NCBI GenBank assembly: GCA_959347315.1
Contig: OY365818.1
Span: 61,001-125,000, forward strand
Source of the DNA: Bimastos eiseni
Lineage: Eukaryota > Annelida > Clitellata > Crassiclitellata > Lumbricidae
Reading direction: 5' to 3'
DNA: 64,000 nucleotides
A model generated the notes under the pieces. The model worked only from the letters and a program-made list of their open reading frames with translations. It had not been told where the DNA came from and did not search any database. This document shows positions 16,001 through 31,900 of this stretch, one piece after another. The position numbers and the translations under genes are program-made. Within the stretch, counting starts at the first letter, position 1. Every line of letters starts with the position of its first letter.

Positions 16001-19000
16001 CAGACAGAGACAATGGCAGATAGAGATAGACCGAAACAATGGCAGACAGAGACAAAGACAGACAGAGACAACGGCAGATAGAGACAAAGACAGACAGAGA
16101 CAACGGCAGATAGAGACAATGGCAGACAGAGACAAAGACAGACATAGACAATGGCAGATAGAGACAAAGACAGACAGAGACAATGGCAGATAGAGACAAT
16201 GGCAGATAGAGATAGACAGAAACAATGGCAGACAGAGACAAAGACAGACAGAGACAATGGCAGACAGAGACAATGGCAGATAGAGATAGACAGAAACAAT
16301 GGCAGACAGAGACAAAGACAGACAGAGACAATGGCAGATAGAGACTATGGCAGATAGAGATAGACAGAGACAATGGCAGACAGAGACAAAGACAGACAGA
16401 GACAATGGCAGACAGAGAGAATGGCAGATAGAGATAGACAGAAACAATGGCAGACAGAGACAAAGACAGACAGAGACAATGGCAGATAGAGACAAAGACA
16501 GACAGAGACAATGGCAGATAGAGACAACGGCAGATAGAGACAAAGACAGACAGAGACAATGGCAGATAGAGACAATGGCAGATAGAGACAACGGCAGATA
16601 GAGACAAAGACAGACAGAGACAATGGCAGATAGAGACAAAGACAGACAGAGACAACGGCAGATAGAGACAATGGCAGATAGAGACAAAGACAGACAGAGA
16701 CAATGGCAGATAGAGACAATGGCAGATAGAGACAAAGACAGACAGAGACAATGGCAGATAGAGACAATGGCAGATAGAGACAAAGACAGACAGAGACAAC
16801 GGCAGATAGAGACAATGACAGATAGAGACAATGGCAGATAGAGACAAAGACAGACAGAGACAACGGCAGACAGAGACAATGGCAGATAGAGACAATGGCA
16901 GATAGAGACAAAGACAGACAGAGACAACGGCAGATAGAGACAATGGCAGATAGAGATAGACCGAAACAATGGCAGACAGAGACATAGACAGACAGAGACA
17001 AAGACAGACAGAGACAACGGCAGATAGAGACAAAGACAGACAGAGACAACGGCAGATAGAGACAATGGCAGATAGAGACATAGACAGACAGAGACAAAGA
17101 CAGACAGAGACAAAGACAGACAGAGACAACGGCAGATGGAGACAAAGACAGACAGAGACAAAGACAGACAGAGACAAAGACAGACAGAGACAACGGCAGA
17201 TAGAGACAAAGAAAGACAGAGACAAAGACAGACAAAGACAATGGCAGATAGAGATAGACCGAAACAATGGCAGACAGAGACAAAGACAGACAGAGACAAT
17301 GGCAGATAGAGACAAAGACAGAGAGACAATGGCAGATAGAGACAATGGCAGATAGAGACAAAGACAGACAGAGACAATGGCAGATAGAGATAGACAGAAA
17401 CAATGGCAGACAGAGACAAAGACAGACAGAGACAACGGCAGATAGAGACAATGGCAGACAGAGACAAAGACAGACAGAGACAATGGCCGATAGAGACAAA
17501 GACAGACAGAGACAATGGCAGATAGAGACAATGGCAAATAGAGACAAAGACAGACAGAGACAATGGCAGATAGAGACAAAGACAGACAGAGACAATGGCA
17601 GATAGAGACAAAAAAAGACAGAGACAATGGCAGATAGAGACAGACAGAAACAATGGCAGACAGAGACAAAGACAGACAGAGACAATGGCAGATAGAGATA
17701 GACAGAAACAATGGCAGACAGAGACAAAGACAGACAGAGACATTGGCAGATAGAGACAATAGCAGATAGAGACAAAGACAGACAGAGACAATGGCAGATA
17801 GAGACAATGGCAGATAGAGACAAAGACAGACAGAGACAATGGCAGATAGAGATAGACAGAAACAATGGCAGACAGAGACAAAGACAGACAGAGACAATGG
17901 CAGATAGAGACAAAGACAGACAGAGACAATGGCAGATAGAGACAATGGCAGACAGAGACAAAGACAGACAGAGACAATGGCTGATAGAGACAAAAACAGA
18001 CAGAGACAACGGCAGATAGAGACAAATGGCAGATAGAGACAAAGACAGACAGAGACAATGGCAGATAGAGACAATGGCAGATAGAGATAGACCGAAACAA
18101 TGGCAGACAGAGACAAAGACAGACAGAGACAACGGCAGATAGAGACAAAGACAGACAGAGACAACGGCAGATAGAGACAATGGCAGATAGAGACAAAGAA
18201 AGACAGAGACAAAGACAGACAAAGACAATGGCAGATAGAGATAGACAAAAACAATGGCAGACAGAGACAAAGACAGACAGAGACAATGGCAGATAGAGAA
18301 AAAGACAGACAGAGACAATGGCAGATAGAGACAATGGCAGATAGAGACAAAGAAAGACAGAGACAATGGCAGATAGAGACAATGGCAGATAGAGACAAAG
18401 ACAGACAGAGACAATGGCAGATAGAGACAATGGCAGATAGAGACAAAGACAGACAGAGACAACGGCAGATAGAGACAATGACAGATAGAGACAATGGCAG
18501 ATAGAGACAAAGACAGACAGAGACAACGGCAGACAGAGACAATGGCAGATAGAGACAATGGCAGATAGAGACAAAGACAGACAGAGACAACGGCAGATAG
18601 AGACAATGGCAGATAGAGATAGACCGAAACAATGGCAGACAGAGACATAGACAGACAGAGACAAAGACAGACAGAGACAACGGCAGATAAAGACAAAGAC
18701 AGACAGAGACAACGGCAGATAGAGACAATGGCAGATAGAGACATAGACAGACAGAGACAAAGACAGACAGAGACAAAGACAGACAGAGACAACGGCAGAT
18801 GGAGACAAAGACAGACAGAGACAAAGACAGACAGAGACAAAGACAGACAGAGACAACGGCAGATAGAGACAAAGAAAGACAGAGACAAAGACAGACAAAG
18901 ACAATGGCAGATAGAGACAAATAGACCGAAACAATGGCAGACAGAGACAAAGACAGACAGAGACAATGGCAGATAGAGACAAAGACAGAGAGACAATGGC

Positions 19001-19961
19001 AGATAGAGACAATGGCAGATAGAGACAAAGACAGACAGAGACAATGGCAGATAGAGATAGACAGAAACAATGGCAGACAGAGACAAAGACAGACAGAGAC
19101 AACGGCAGATAGAGACAATGGCAGACAGAGACAAAGACAGACAGAGACAATGGCCGATAGAGACAAAGACAGACAGAGACAATGGCAGATAGAGACAATG
19201 GCAGATAGAGACAAAGACAGACAGAGACAATGGCAGATAGAGACAAAGACAGACAGAGACAATGGCAGATAGAGACAAAAAAAGACAGAGACAATGGCAG
19301 ATAGAGACAGACAGAAACAATGGCAGACAGAGACAAAGACAGACAGAGACAATGGCAGATAGAGATAGACAGAAACAATGGCAGACAGAGACAAACACAG
19401 ACAGAGACATTGGCAGATAGAGACAATAGCAGATAGAGACAAAGACAGACAGAGACAATGGCAGATAGAGACAATGGCAGATAGAGACAAAGACAGACAG
19501 AGACAATGGCAGATAGAGATAGACAGAAACAATGGCAGACAGAGACAAAGACAGACAGAGACAATGGCAGATAGAGACAAAGACAGACAGAGACAATGGC
19601 AGATAGAGACAATGGCAGACAGAGACAAAGACAGACAGAGACAATGGCTGATAGAGACAAAAACAGACAGAGACAACGGCAGATAGAGACAAATGGCAGA
19701 TAGAGACAAAGACAGACAGAGACAATGGCAGATAGAGACAATGGCAGATAGAGATAGACCGAAACAATGGCAGACAGAGACAAAGACAGACAGAGACAAC
19801 GGCAGATAGAGACAAAGACAGACAGAGACAACGGCAGATAGAGACAATGGCAGATAGAGACAAAGAAAGACAGAGACAAAGACAGACAAAGACAATGGCA
19901 GATAGAGATAGACCGAAACAATGGCAGACAGAGACAAAGACAGACAGAGACAATGGCAGAT
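10040..19961. repeat. 5,067-bp higher-order tandem duplication
   Basis: Landmarks in the first copy recur 5,067 bp downstream: 10060/15127, 10516/15583, 10872/15939, 11232/16299, 11556/16623, 11902/16969, 12644/17711 and 13219/18286. From about 13.86 kb the offset becomes 5,071, indicating a 4-bp indel (near 18.92 kb an extra GACAAATAGACC replaces GATAGACC). Correspondence runs from about 10.04-14.89 kb to about 15.11-19.96 kb. This is a recent large duplication by satellite standards, since rare single-base variants are shared. Confidence 0.88.
11556..14880. repeat. 1,663-bp repeat nested in the 5,067-bp unit
   Basis: Within each 5-kb copy a 1,663-bp period is visible: 11556/13219, 11902/13565, 12200/13863 and 12644/14307, and again 16623/18286, 16969/18632 and (offset 1,667) 17711/19378. 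The copies share ACATTGGCAGATAG, GATGGAGAC and GACAAAAAAAGAC variants. The nested periods mean the 1.66-kb duplication preceded the 5-kb one. Confidence 0.85.
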
Positions 19962-22900
19962 AGAGAAAAAGACAGACAGAGACAATGGCAGATAGAGACA
20001 ATGGCAGATAGAGACAAAGACAGACAGAGACAATGGCAGATAGAGATAGACAGAAACAATGGCAGACAGAGACAAAGACAGACAGAGACAACGGCAGATA
20101 GAGACAATGGCAGACAGAGACAAAGACAGACAGAGACAATGGCCGATAGAGACAAAGACAGACAGACACAATGGCAGATAGAGACAATGGCAGATAGAGA
20201 CAAAGACAGACAGAGACAATGGCAGATAGAGACAAAGACAGACAGAGACAATGGCAGATAGAGACAAAGAAAGACAGAGACAATGGCAGATAGAGACAGA
20301 CAGAAACAATGGCAGACAGAGACAAAGACAGACAGAGACAATGGCAGATAGAGATAGACAGAAACAATGGCAGACAGAGACAAAGACAGACAGAGACATT
20401 GGCAGATAAAGACAATAGCAGATAGAGACAAAGACAGACAGAGACAATGGCAGATAGAGACAATGGCAGATAGAGACAAAGACAGACAGAGACAATGGCA
20501 GATAGAGATAGACAGAAACAATGGCAGACAGAGACAAAGACAGACAGAGACAATGGCAGATAGAGACAAAGACAGACAGAGACAATGGCAGATAGAGACA
20601 ATGGCAGACAGAGACAAAGACAGACAGAGACAATGGCCGATAGAGACAAAAACAGACAGAGACAACGGCAGATAGAGACAAATGGCAGATAGAGACAAAG
20701 ACAGACAGAGACAATGGCAGATAGAGACAATGGCAGATAGAGACAAAGACAGACAGAGACAATGGCAGATAGAGACAAAGACAGACAGAGACAATTGCAG
20801 ATACAGACAATGGCAGATAGAGATAGACAGAAACAATGGCAGACAGAGACAAAGACAGACAGAGACAATGGCAGACAGAGACAATGGCAGATAGAGATAG
20901 ACAGAAACAATGGCAGACAGAGACAAAGACAGACAGAGACAATGGCAGATAGAGACAATGGCAGATAGAGATAGACCGAAACAATGGCAGACAGAGACAA
21001 AGACAGACAGAGACAATGGCAGACAGAGACAATGGCAGATAGAGATAGACAGAAACAATGGCAGACAGAGACAAAGACAGACAGAGACAATGGCAGATAG
21101 AGACAAAGACAGACAGAGACAATGGCAGATAGAGACAACGGCAGATAGAGACAAAGACAGACAGAGACAATGGCAGATAGAGACAATGGCAGATAGAGAC
21201 AACGGCAGATAGAGACAAAGACAGACAGAGACAATGGCAGATAGAGACAAAGACAGACAGAGACAACGGCAGATAGAGACAATGGCAGATAGAGACAAAG
21301 ACAGACAGAGACAATGGCAGATAGAGACAATGGCAGATAGAGACAAAGACAGACAGAGACAATGGCAGATAGAGACAATGGCAGATAGAGACAAAGACAG
21401 ACAGAGACAACGGCAGATAGAGACAATGGCAGATAGAGACAATGGCAGATAGAGACAAAGACAGACAGAGACAACGGCAGATAGAGACAATGGCAGATAG
21501 AGACAATGGCAGATAGAGACAAAGACAGACAGAGACAACGGCAGATAGAGACAATGGCAGATAGAGATAGACCGAAACAATGGCAGACAGAGACATAGAC
21601 AGACAGAGACAAAGACAGACAGAGACAACGGCAGACAGAGACAAAGACAGACAGAGACAACGGCAGATAGAGACAATGGCAGATAGAGACATAGACAGAC
21701 AGAGACAAAGATAGACAGAGACAAAGACAGACAGAGACAACGGCAGATAGAGACAAAGACAGACAGAGACAAAGACAGACAGAGACAAAGACAGACAGAG
21801 ACAACGGCAGATAGAGACAAAGACAGACAGAGACAACGGCAGATAGAGACAATGGCAGATAGAGACAAAGAAAGACAGAGACAAAGACAGACAAAGACAA
21901 TGGCAGATAGAAATAGACCGAAACAATGGCAGACAGAGACAAAGACAGACAGAGACAATGGCAGATAGAGACAAAGACAGACAGAGACAATGGCAGATAG
22001 AGACAATGGCAGATAGAGACAAAGACAGACAGAGACAATGGCAGATAGAGATAGACAGAAACAATGGCAGACAGAGACAAAGACAGACAGAGACAACGGC
22101 AGATAGAGACAATGGCAGACAGAGACAAAGACAGACAGAGACAATGGCCGATAGAGACAAAGACAGACAGAGACAATGGCAGATAGAGACAATGGCAGAT
22201 AGAGACAAAGACAGACAGAGACATTGGCAGATAGAGACAAAGACAGACAGAGACAATGGCAGATAGAGATAGACAGAAACAATGGCAGACAGAGACAAAG
22301 ACAGACAGAGACATTGGCAGATAGAGACAATAGCAGATAGAGACAAAGACAGACAGAGACAATGGCAGATAGAGACAATGGCAGATAGAGACAAAGACAG
22401 ACAGAGACAATGGCAGATAGAGATAGACAGAAACAATGGCAGACAGAGACAAAGACAGACAGAGACAATGTCAGATAGAGACAAAGACAGACAGAGACAA
22501 CGGCAGATAGAGACAATGGCAGACAGAGACAAAGACAGACAGAGACAATGGCCGATAGAGACAAAGACAGACAGAGACAACGGCAGATAGAGACAAATGG
22601 CAGATAGAGACAAAGACAGACAGAGACAATGGGAGATAGAGACAATGGCAGATAGAGATAGACCGAAACAATGGCAGACAGAGACAAAGACAGACAGAGA
22701 CAACGGCAGATAGAGACAAAGACAGACAGAGACAACGGCAGATAGAGACAATGGCAGACAGAGACAAAGACAGATAGAGACAATGGCAGATAGAGACAAA
22801 GACAGACAGAGACAACGGCAGATAGAGACAATGGCAGATAGAGACAATGGCAGATAGAGACAAAGACAGACAGAGACAATGGCAGATAGAGATAGACAGA

Positions 22901-25900
22901 AACAATGGCAGACAGAGACAAAGACAGACAGAGACAACGGCAGATAGAGACAATGGCAGACAGAGACAAAGACAGACAGAGACAATGGCCGATAGAGACA
23001 AAGACAGACAGAGACAATGGCAAATAGAGACAATGGCAGATAGAGACAAAGACAGACAGAGACAATGGCAGATAGAGACAAAGACAGACAGAGACAATGG
23101 CAGATAGAGACAATGGCAGATAGAGACAAAGACAGACAGAGACAATGGCAGATAGAGACAAAGACAGACAGAGACAATGGCAGATAGAGATAGACAGAAA
23201 CAATGGCAGACAGAGACAAAGACAGACAGAGACAATGGCAGATAGAGACAAAGACAGACAGAGACAACGGCAGATAGAGAATGCCAGACAGAGACAAAGA
23301 CAGACAGAGACAATGGCCGATAGAGACAAAGACAGACAGAGACAACGGCAGATAGAGACAAATGGCAGATAGAGACAAAGACAGACAGAGACAATGGCAG
23401 ATAGAGACAATGGCAGATAGAGATAGACCTAAACAATGGCAGACAGAGACAAAGACAGACAGAGACAACGGCAGATAGAGACAAAGACAGACAGAGACAA
23501 CGGCAGATAGAGACAATGGCAGACAGAGACAAAGACAGACAGAGACAATGGCAGATAGAGACAAAGACAGACAGAGACAATGGCAGATAGAGACAACGGC
23601 AGATAGAGACAAAGACAGACAGAGACAATGGCAGATAGAGACAATGGCAGATAGAGACAAAGACAGACAGAGACAATGGCAGATAGAGACAAAGACAGAC
23701 AGAGACAATGGCAGATAGAGACAATGGCAGATAGAGACAACGGCAGATAGAGACAATGGCAGACAGAGACAAAGACAGACAGAGACAATGGCCGATAGAG
23801 ACAAAGACAGACAGAGACAACGGCAGATAGAGACAAATGGCAGATAGAGACAATGGCAGATAGAGACAAAGACAGACAGAGACAACGGCAGATAGAGACA
23901 AAGACAGACAGAGACAAAGACAGACAGAGACAATGGCAGATAGAGATAGACAGAAACAATGGCAGACAGAGACAAAGACAGACAGAGACAATGGCAGATA
24001 GAGACAAAGACAGACAGAGACAACGGCAGATAGAGACAATGGCAGACAGAGACAAAGACAGACAGAGACAATGGCCGATAGAGACAAAGACAGACAGAGA
24101 CAACGGCAGATAGAGACAAATGGCAGATAGAGACAATGGCAGATAGAGACAAAGACAGACAGAGACAACGGGAGATAGAGACAATGGCAGATAGAGATAG
24201 ACCGAAACAATGGCAGACAGAGACATAGACAGACAGAGACAAAGACAGACAGAGACAACGGCAGATAGAGACAAAGACAGACAGAGACAACGGCAGATAG
24301 AGACAATGGCAGATAGAGACATAGACAGACAGAGACAAAGACAGACAGAGACAAAGACAGACAGAGACAACGGCAGATAGAGACAAAGACAGACAGAGAC
24401 AAAGACAGACAGAGACAAAGACAGACAGAGACAACGGCTAATAGAGACAAAGACAGACAGAGAAAACGGCAGATAGAGACAATGGCAGATAGAGACAAAG
24501 ACAGACAGAGACAATGGCAGATAGAGATAGACAGAAACAATGGCAGACAGAGACAAAGACAGACAGAGACAACGGCAGATAGAGACAATGGCAGACAGAG
24601 ACAAAGACAGACAGAGACAATGGCCGATAGAGACAAAGACAGACAGAGACAATGGCAGATAGAGACAATGGCAGATAGAGACAAAGACCGACAGAGACAA
24701 TGGCAGATAGAGATAGACAGAAACAATGGCAGACAGAGACAAAGACAGACAGAGACAACGGCAGATAGAGACAATGGCAGACAGAGACAAAGACAGACAG
24801 AGACAATGGCCGATAGAGACAAAGACAGACAAAGACAATGGCAGATAGAAATAGACCGAAACAATGGCAGACAGAGACAAAGACAGACAGAGATAATGGC
24901 AGATAGAGACAAAGACAGACAGAGACAATGGCAGATAGAGACAATGGCAGATAGAGACAAAGACAGACAGAGACAATGGCAGATAGAGATAGACAGAAAC
25001 AATGGCAGACAGAGACAAAGACAGACAGAGACAACGGCAGATAGAGACAATGGCAGACAGAGACAAAGACAGACAGAGACAATGGCCGATAGAGACAAAG
25101 ACAGACAGAGACAATGGCAGATAGAGACAATGGCAGATAGAGACAAAGACAGACAGAGACAATGGCAGATAGAGATAGACAGAAACAATGGCAGACAGAG
25201 ACAAAGACAGACAGAGACAACGGCAGATAGAGACAATGGCAGACAGAGACAAAGACAGACAGAGACAATGGCCGATAGAGACAAAGACAGACAGAGACAA
25301 TGGCAGATAGAGACAATGGCAGATAGAGACAAAGACAGACAGAGACAATGGCAGATAGAGACAAAGACAGACAGAGACAATGGCAGATAGAGACAATGGC
25401 AGATAGAGACAAAGACAGACAGAGACAATGGCAGATAGAGACAAAGACAGACAGAGACAATGGCAGATAGAGATAGACAGAAACAATGGCAGACAGAGAC
25501 AAAGACAGACAGAGACAATGGCAGATAGAGACAAAGACAGACAGAGACAACGGCAGATAGAGACAATGGCAGACAGAGACAAAGACAGACAGAGACAATG
25601 GCCGATAGAGACAAAGACAGACAGAGACAACGGCAGATAGAGACAAATGGCAGATAGAGACAAAGACAGACAGAGACAATGGCAGATAGAGACAATGGCA
25701 GATAGAGATAGACCGAAACAATGGCAGACAGAGACAAAGACAGACAGAGACAACGGCAGATAGAGACAAAGACAGACAGAGACAACGGCAGATAGAGACA
25801 ATGGCAGACAGAGACAAAGACAGACAGAGACAATGGCAGATAGAGACAAAGACAGACAGAGACAATGGCAGATAGAGACAACGGCAGATAGAGACAAAGA

Positions 25901-25960
25901 CAGACAGAGACAATGGCAGATAGAGACAATGGCATATAGAGACAAAGACAGACAGAGACA

Positions 25961-28900
25961 ATGGCAGATAGAGACAAAGACAGACAGAGACAATGGCAGA
26001 TAGAGACAATGGCAGATAGAGATAGACAGAAACAATGGCAGACAGAGACAAAGACAGACAGAGACAATGGCAGACAGAGACAATGGCAGATAGAGATAGA
26101 CAGAAACAATGGCAGACAGAGACAAAGACAGACAGAGACAATGGCAGATAGAGACAATGGCAGATAGAGATAGACAGAAACAATGGCAGACAGAGACAAA
26201 GACAGACAGAGACAATGGCAGACAGAGACAATGGCAGATAGAGATAGACAGAAACAATGGCAGACAGAGACAAAGACAGACAGAGACAATGGCAGATAGA
26301 GACAAAGACAGACAGAGACAATGGCAGATAGAGACAACGGCAGATAGAGACAAAGACAGACAGAGACAATGGCAGATAGAGACAATGGCAGATAGAGACA
26401 ACGGCAGATAGAGACAAAGACAGACAGAGACAACGGCAGATAGAGACAATGGCAGATAGAGACAATGGCAGATAGAGACAAAGACAGACAGAGACAACGG
26501 CAGATAGAGACAATGGCAGATAGAGATAGACCGAAACAATGGCAGACAGAGACATAGACAGACAGAGACAAAGACAGACAGAGACAACGGCAGATAGAGA
26601 CAAAGACAGACAGAGACAACGGCAGATAGAGACAATGGCAGATAGAGACATAGACAGACAGAGACAAAGACAGACAGAGACAAAGACAGACAGAGACAAC
26701 GGCAGATAGAGACAAAGACAGACAGAGACAATGGCAGATAGAGACAATGGCAGATAGAGATAGACAGAAACAATGGCAGACAGAGACAAAGACAGACAGA
26801 GACAATGGCAGATAGAGACAATGGCAGATAGAGATAGACAGAAACAATGGCAGACAGAGACAAAGACAGACAGAGACAATGGCAGACAGAGACAATGGCA
26901 GATAGAGATAGACAGAAACAATGGCAGACAGAGACAAAGACAGACAGAGACAATGGCAGATAGAGACAAAGACAGACAGAGACAATGGCAGATAGAGACA
27001 ACGGCAGATAGAGACAAAGACAGACAGAGACAATGGCAGATAGAGACAATGGCAGATAGAGACAACGGCAGATAGAGACAAAGACAGACAGAGACAACGG
27101 CAGATAGAGACAATGGCAGATAGAGACAATGGCAGATAGAGACAAAGACAGACAGAGACAACGGCAGATAGAGACAATGGCAGATAGAGATAGACCGAAA
27201 CAATGGCAGACAGAGACATAGACAGACAGAGACAAAGACAGACAGAGACAACGGCAGATAGAGACAAAGACAGACAGAGACAACGGCAGATAGAGACAAT
27301 GGCAGATAGAGACATAGACAGACAGAGACAAAGACAGACAGAGACAAAGACAGACAGAGACAACGGCAGATAGAGACAAAGACAGACAGAGACAAAGACA
27401 GACAGAGACAAAGACAGACAGAGACAACGGCAGATAGAGACAAAGAAAGACAGAGACAAAGACAGACAAAGACAATGGCAGATAGAGACAAAGAAAGACA
27501 GAGACAAAGAAAGACAAAGACAATGGCAGATAGAAATAGACCGAAACAATGGCAGACAGAGACAAAGACAGACAGAGACAATGGCAGATAGAGACAAAGA
27601 CAGACAGAGACAATGGCAGATAGAGACAATGGCAGATAGAGACAAAGACAGACAGAGACAATGGCAGATAGAGATAGACAGAAACAATGGCAGACAGAGA
27701 CAAAGACAGACAGACAACGGCAGATAGAGACAATGGCAGACAGAGACAAAGACAGACAGAGACAATGGCCGATAGAGACAAAGACAGACAGAGACAATGG
27801 TAGATAGAGACAATGGCAGATAGAGACAAAGACAGACAGAGACAATGGCAGATAGAGACAAAGACAGACAGAGACAATGGCAGATAGAGACAAAGAAAGA
27901 CAGAGACAATGGCAGATAGAGACAGACAGAAACAATGGCAGACAGAGACAAAGACAGACAGAGACAATGGCAGATAGAGATAGACAGAAACAATGGCAGA
28001 CAGAGACAAAGACAGACAGAGACAATGGCAGATAGAGACAATAGCAGATAGAGACAAAGACAGACAGAGACAATGGCAGATAGAGACAATGGCAGATAGA
28101 GACAAAGACAGACAGAGACAATGGCAGATAGAGATAGACAGAAACAATGGCAGACAGAGACAAAGACAGACAGAGACAATGGCAGATAGAGACAAAGACA
28201 GACAGAGACAATGGCAGATAGAGACAATGGCAGACAGAGACAAAGACAGACAGAGACAATGGCCGATAGAGACAAAGACAGACAGAGACAATGGCAGATA
28301 GAGACAAAGACAGACAGAGACAATGGCAGATAGAGACAATGGCAGATAGAGACAAAGACAGACAGAGAAAATGGCAGATAGAGATAGACAGAAACAATGG
28401 CAGACAGAGACAAAGACAGACAGAGACAACGGCAGATAGAGACAATGGCAGACAGAGACAAAGACAGACAGAGACAATGGCCGATAGAGACAAAGACAGA
28501 CAGAGACAATGGCAGATAGAGACAATGGCAGATAGAGACAAAGACAGACAGAGACAATGGCAGATAGAGACAAAGACAGACAGAGACAATGGCAGATAGA
28601 GACAATGGCAGATAGAGACAAAGACAGACAGAGACAATGGCAGATAGAGACAAAGACAGACAGAGACAATGGCAGATAGAGATAGACAGAAACAATGGCA
28701 GACAGAGACAAAGACAGACAGAGACAATGGCAGATAGAGACAAAGACAGACAGAGACAACGGCAGATAGAGACAATGGCAGACAGAGACAAAGACAGACA
28801 GAGACAATGGCCGATAGAGACAAAGCCAGACAGAGACAACGGCAGATAGAGACAAATGGCAGATAGAGACAAAGACAGACAGAGACAATGGTAGATAGAG

Positions 28901-31900
28901 ACAATGGCAGATAGAGATAGACCGAAACAATGGCAGACAGAGACAAAGACAGACAGAGACAACGGCAGATAGAGACAAAGACAGACAGAGACAACGGCAG
29001 ATAGAGACAATGGCAGACAGAGACAAAGACAGACAGAGACAATGGCAGATAGAGACAAAGACAGACAGAGACAATGGCAGATAGAGACAACGGCAGATAG
29101 AGACAAAGACAGACAGAGACAATGGCAGATAGAGACAATGGCAGATAGAGACAAAGACAGACAGAGACAATGGCAGATAGAGACAAAGACAGACAGAGAC
29201 AATGGCAGATAGAGACAATGGCAGATAGAGATAGACAGAAACAATGGCAGACAGAGACAAAGACAGACAGAGACAATGGCAGACAGAGACAATGGCAGAT
29301 AGACATAGACAGAAACAATGGCAGACAGAGACAAAGACAGACAGAGACAATGGCAGATAGAGACAATGGCAGATAGAGATAGACAGAAACAATGGCAGAC
29401 AGAGACAAAGACAGACAGAGACAATGGCAGACAGAGACAATGGCAGATAGAGATAGACAGAAACAATGGCAGACAGAGACAAAGACAGACAGAGACAATG
29501 GCAGATAGAGACAAAGACAGACAGAGACAATGGCAGATAGAGACAACGGCAGATAGAGACAAAGACAGACAGAGACAATGGCAGATAGAGACAATGGCAG
29601 ATAGAGACAACGGCAGATAGAGACAAAGACAGACAGAGACAATGGCAGATAGAGACAAAGACAGACAGAGACAACGGCAGATAGAGACAATGGCAGATAG
29701 AGACAAAGACAGACAGAGACAATGGCAGATAGAGACAATGGCAGATAGAGACAAAGACAGACAGAGACAATGGCAGATAGAGACAATGGCAGATAGAGAC
29801 AAAGACAGACAGAGACAACGGCAGATAGAGACAATGGCAGATAGAGACAATGGCAGATAGAGACAAAGACAGACAGAGACAACGGCAGATAGAGACAATG
29901 GCAGATAGAGACAATGGCAGATAGAGACAAAGACAGACAGAGACAACGGCAGATAGAGACAATGGCAGATAGAGATAGACCGAAACAATGGCAGACAGAG
30001 ACATAGACAGACAGAGACAAAGACAGACAGAGACAACGGCAGATAGAGACAAAGACAGACAGAGACAACGGCAGATAGAGACAATGGCAGATAGAGACAT
30101 AGACAGACAGAGACAAAGACAGACAGAGACAAAGACAGACAGAGACAACGGCAGATAGAGACAAAGACAGACAGAGACAAAGACAGACAGAGACAAAGAC
30201 AGACAGAGACAACGGCAGATAGAGACAAAGACAGACAGAGACAACGGCAGATAGAGACAATGGCAGATAGAGACAAAGAAAGACAGAGACAAAGACAGAC
30301 AAAGACAATGGCAGATAGAAATAGACCGAAACAATGGCAGACAGAGACAAAGACAGACAGAGACAATGGCAGATAGAGACAAAGACAGACAGAGACAATG
30401 GCAGATAGAGACAATGGCAGATAGAGACAAAGACAGACAGAGACAATGGCAGATAGAGATAGACAGAAACAATGGCAGACAGAGACAAAGACAGACAGAC
30501 AACGGCAGATAGAGACAATGGCAGACAGAGACAAAGACAGACAGAGACAATGGCCGATAGAGACAAAGACAGACAGAGACAATGGCAGATAGAGACAATG
30601 GCAGATAGAGACAAAGACAGACAGAGACAATGGCAGATAGAGACAAAGACAGACAGAGACAATGGCAGATAGAGACAAAGAAAGACAGAGACAATGGCAG
30701 ATAGAGACAGACAGAAACAATGGCAGACAGAGACAAAGACAGACAGAGACAATGGCAGATAGAGATAGACAGAAACAATGGCAGACAGAGACAAAGACAG
30801 ACAGAGACAATGGCAGATAGAGACAATAGCAGATAGAGACAAAGACAGACAGAGACAATGGCAGATAGAGACAATGGCAGATAGAGACAAAGACAGACAG
30901 AGACAATGGCAGATAGAGATAGACAGAAACAATGGCAGACAGAGACAAAGACAGACAGAGACAATGGCAGATAGAGACAAAGACAGACAGAGACAATGGC
31001 AGATAGAGACAATGGCAGATAGAGACAAAGACAGACAGAGACAACGGCAGATAGAGACAATGGCAGATAGAGATAGACCGAAACAATGGCAGACAGAGAC
31101 ATAGACAGACAGAGACAAAGACAGACAGAGACAACGGCAGATAGAGACAAAGACAGACAGAGACAACGGCAGATAGAGACAATGGCAGATAGAGACATAG
31201 ACAGACAGAGACAAAGACAGACAGAGACAAAGACAGACAGAGACAACGGCAGATAGAGACAAAGACAGACAGAGACAAAGACAGACAGAGACAAAGACAG
31301 ACAGAGACAACGGCAGATAGAGACAAAGACAGACAGAGACAACGGCAGATAGAGACAATGGCAGATAGAGACAAAGAAAGACAGAGACAAAGACAGACAA
31401 AGACAATGGCAGATAGAAATAGACCGAAACAATGGCAGACAGAGACAAAGACAGACAGAGACAATGGCAGATAGAGACAAAGACAGACAGAGACAATGGC
31501 AGATAGAGACAATGGCAGATAGAGACAAAGACAGACAGAGACAATGGCAGATAGAGATAGACAGAAACAATGGCAGACAGAGACAAAGACAGACAGACAA
31601 CGGCAGATAGAGACAATGGCAGACAGAGACAAAGACAGACAGAGACAATGGCCGATAGAGACAAAGACAGACAGAGACAATGGCAGATAGAGACAATGGC
31701 AGATAGAGACAAAGACAGACAGAGACAATGGCAGATAGAGACAAAGACAGACAGAGACAATGGCAGATAGAGACAAAGAAAGACAGAGACAATGGCAGAT
31801 AGAGACAGACAGAAACAATGGCAGACAGAGACAAAGACAGACAGAGACAATGGCAGATAGAGATAGACAGAAACAATGGCAGACAGAGACAAAGACAGAC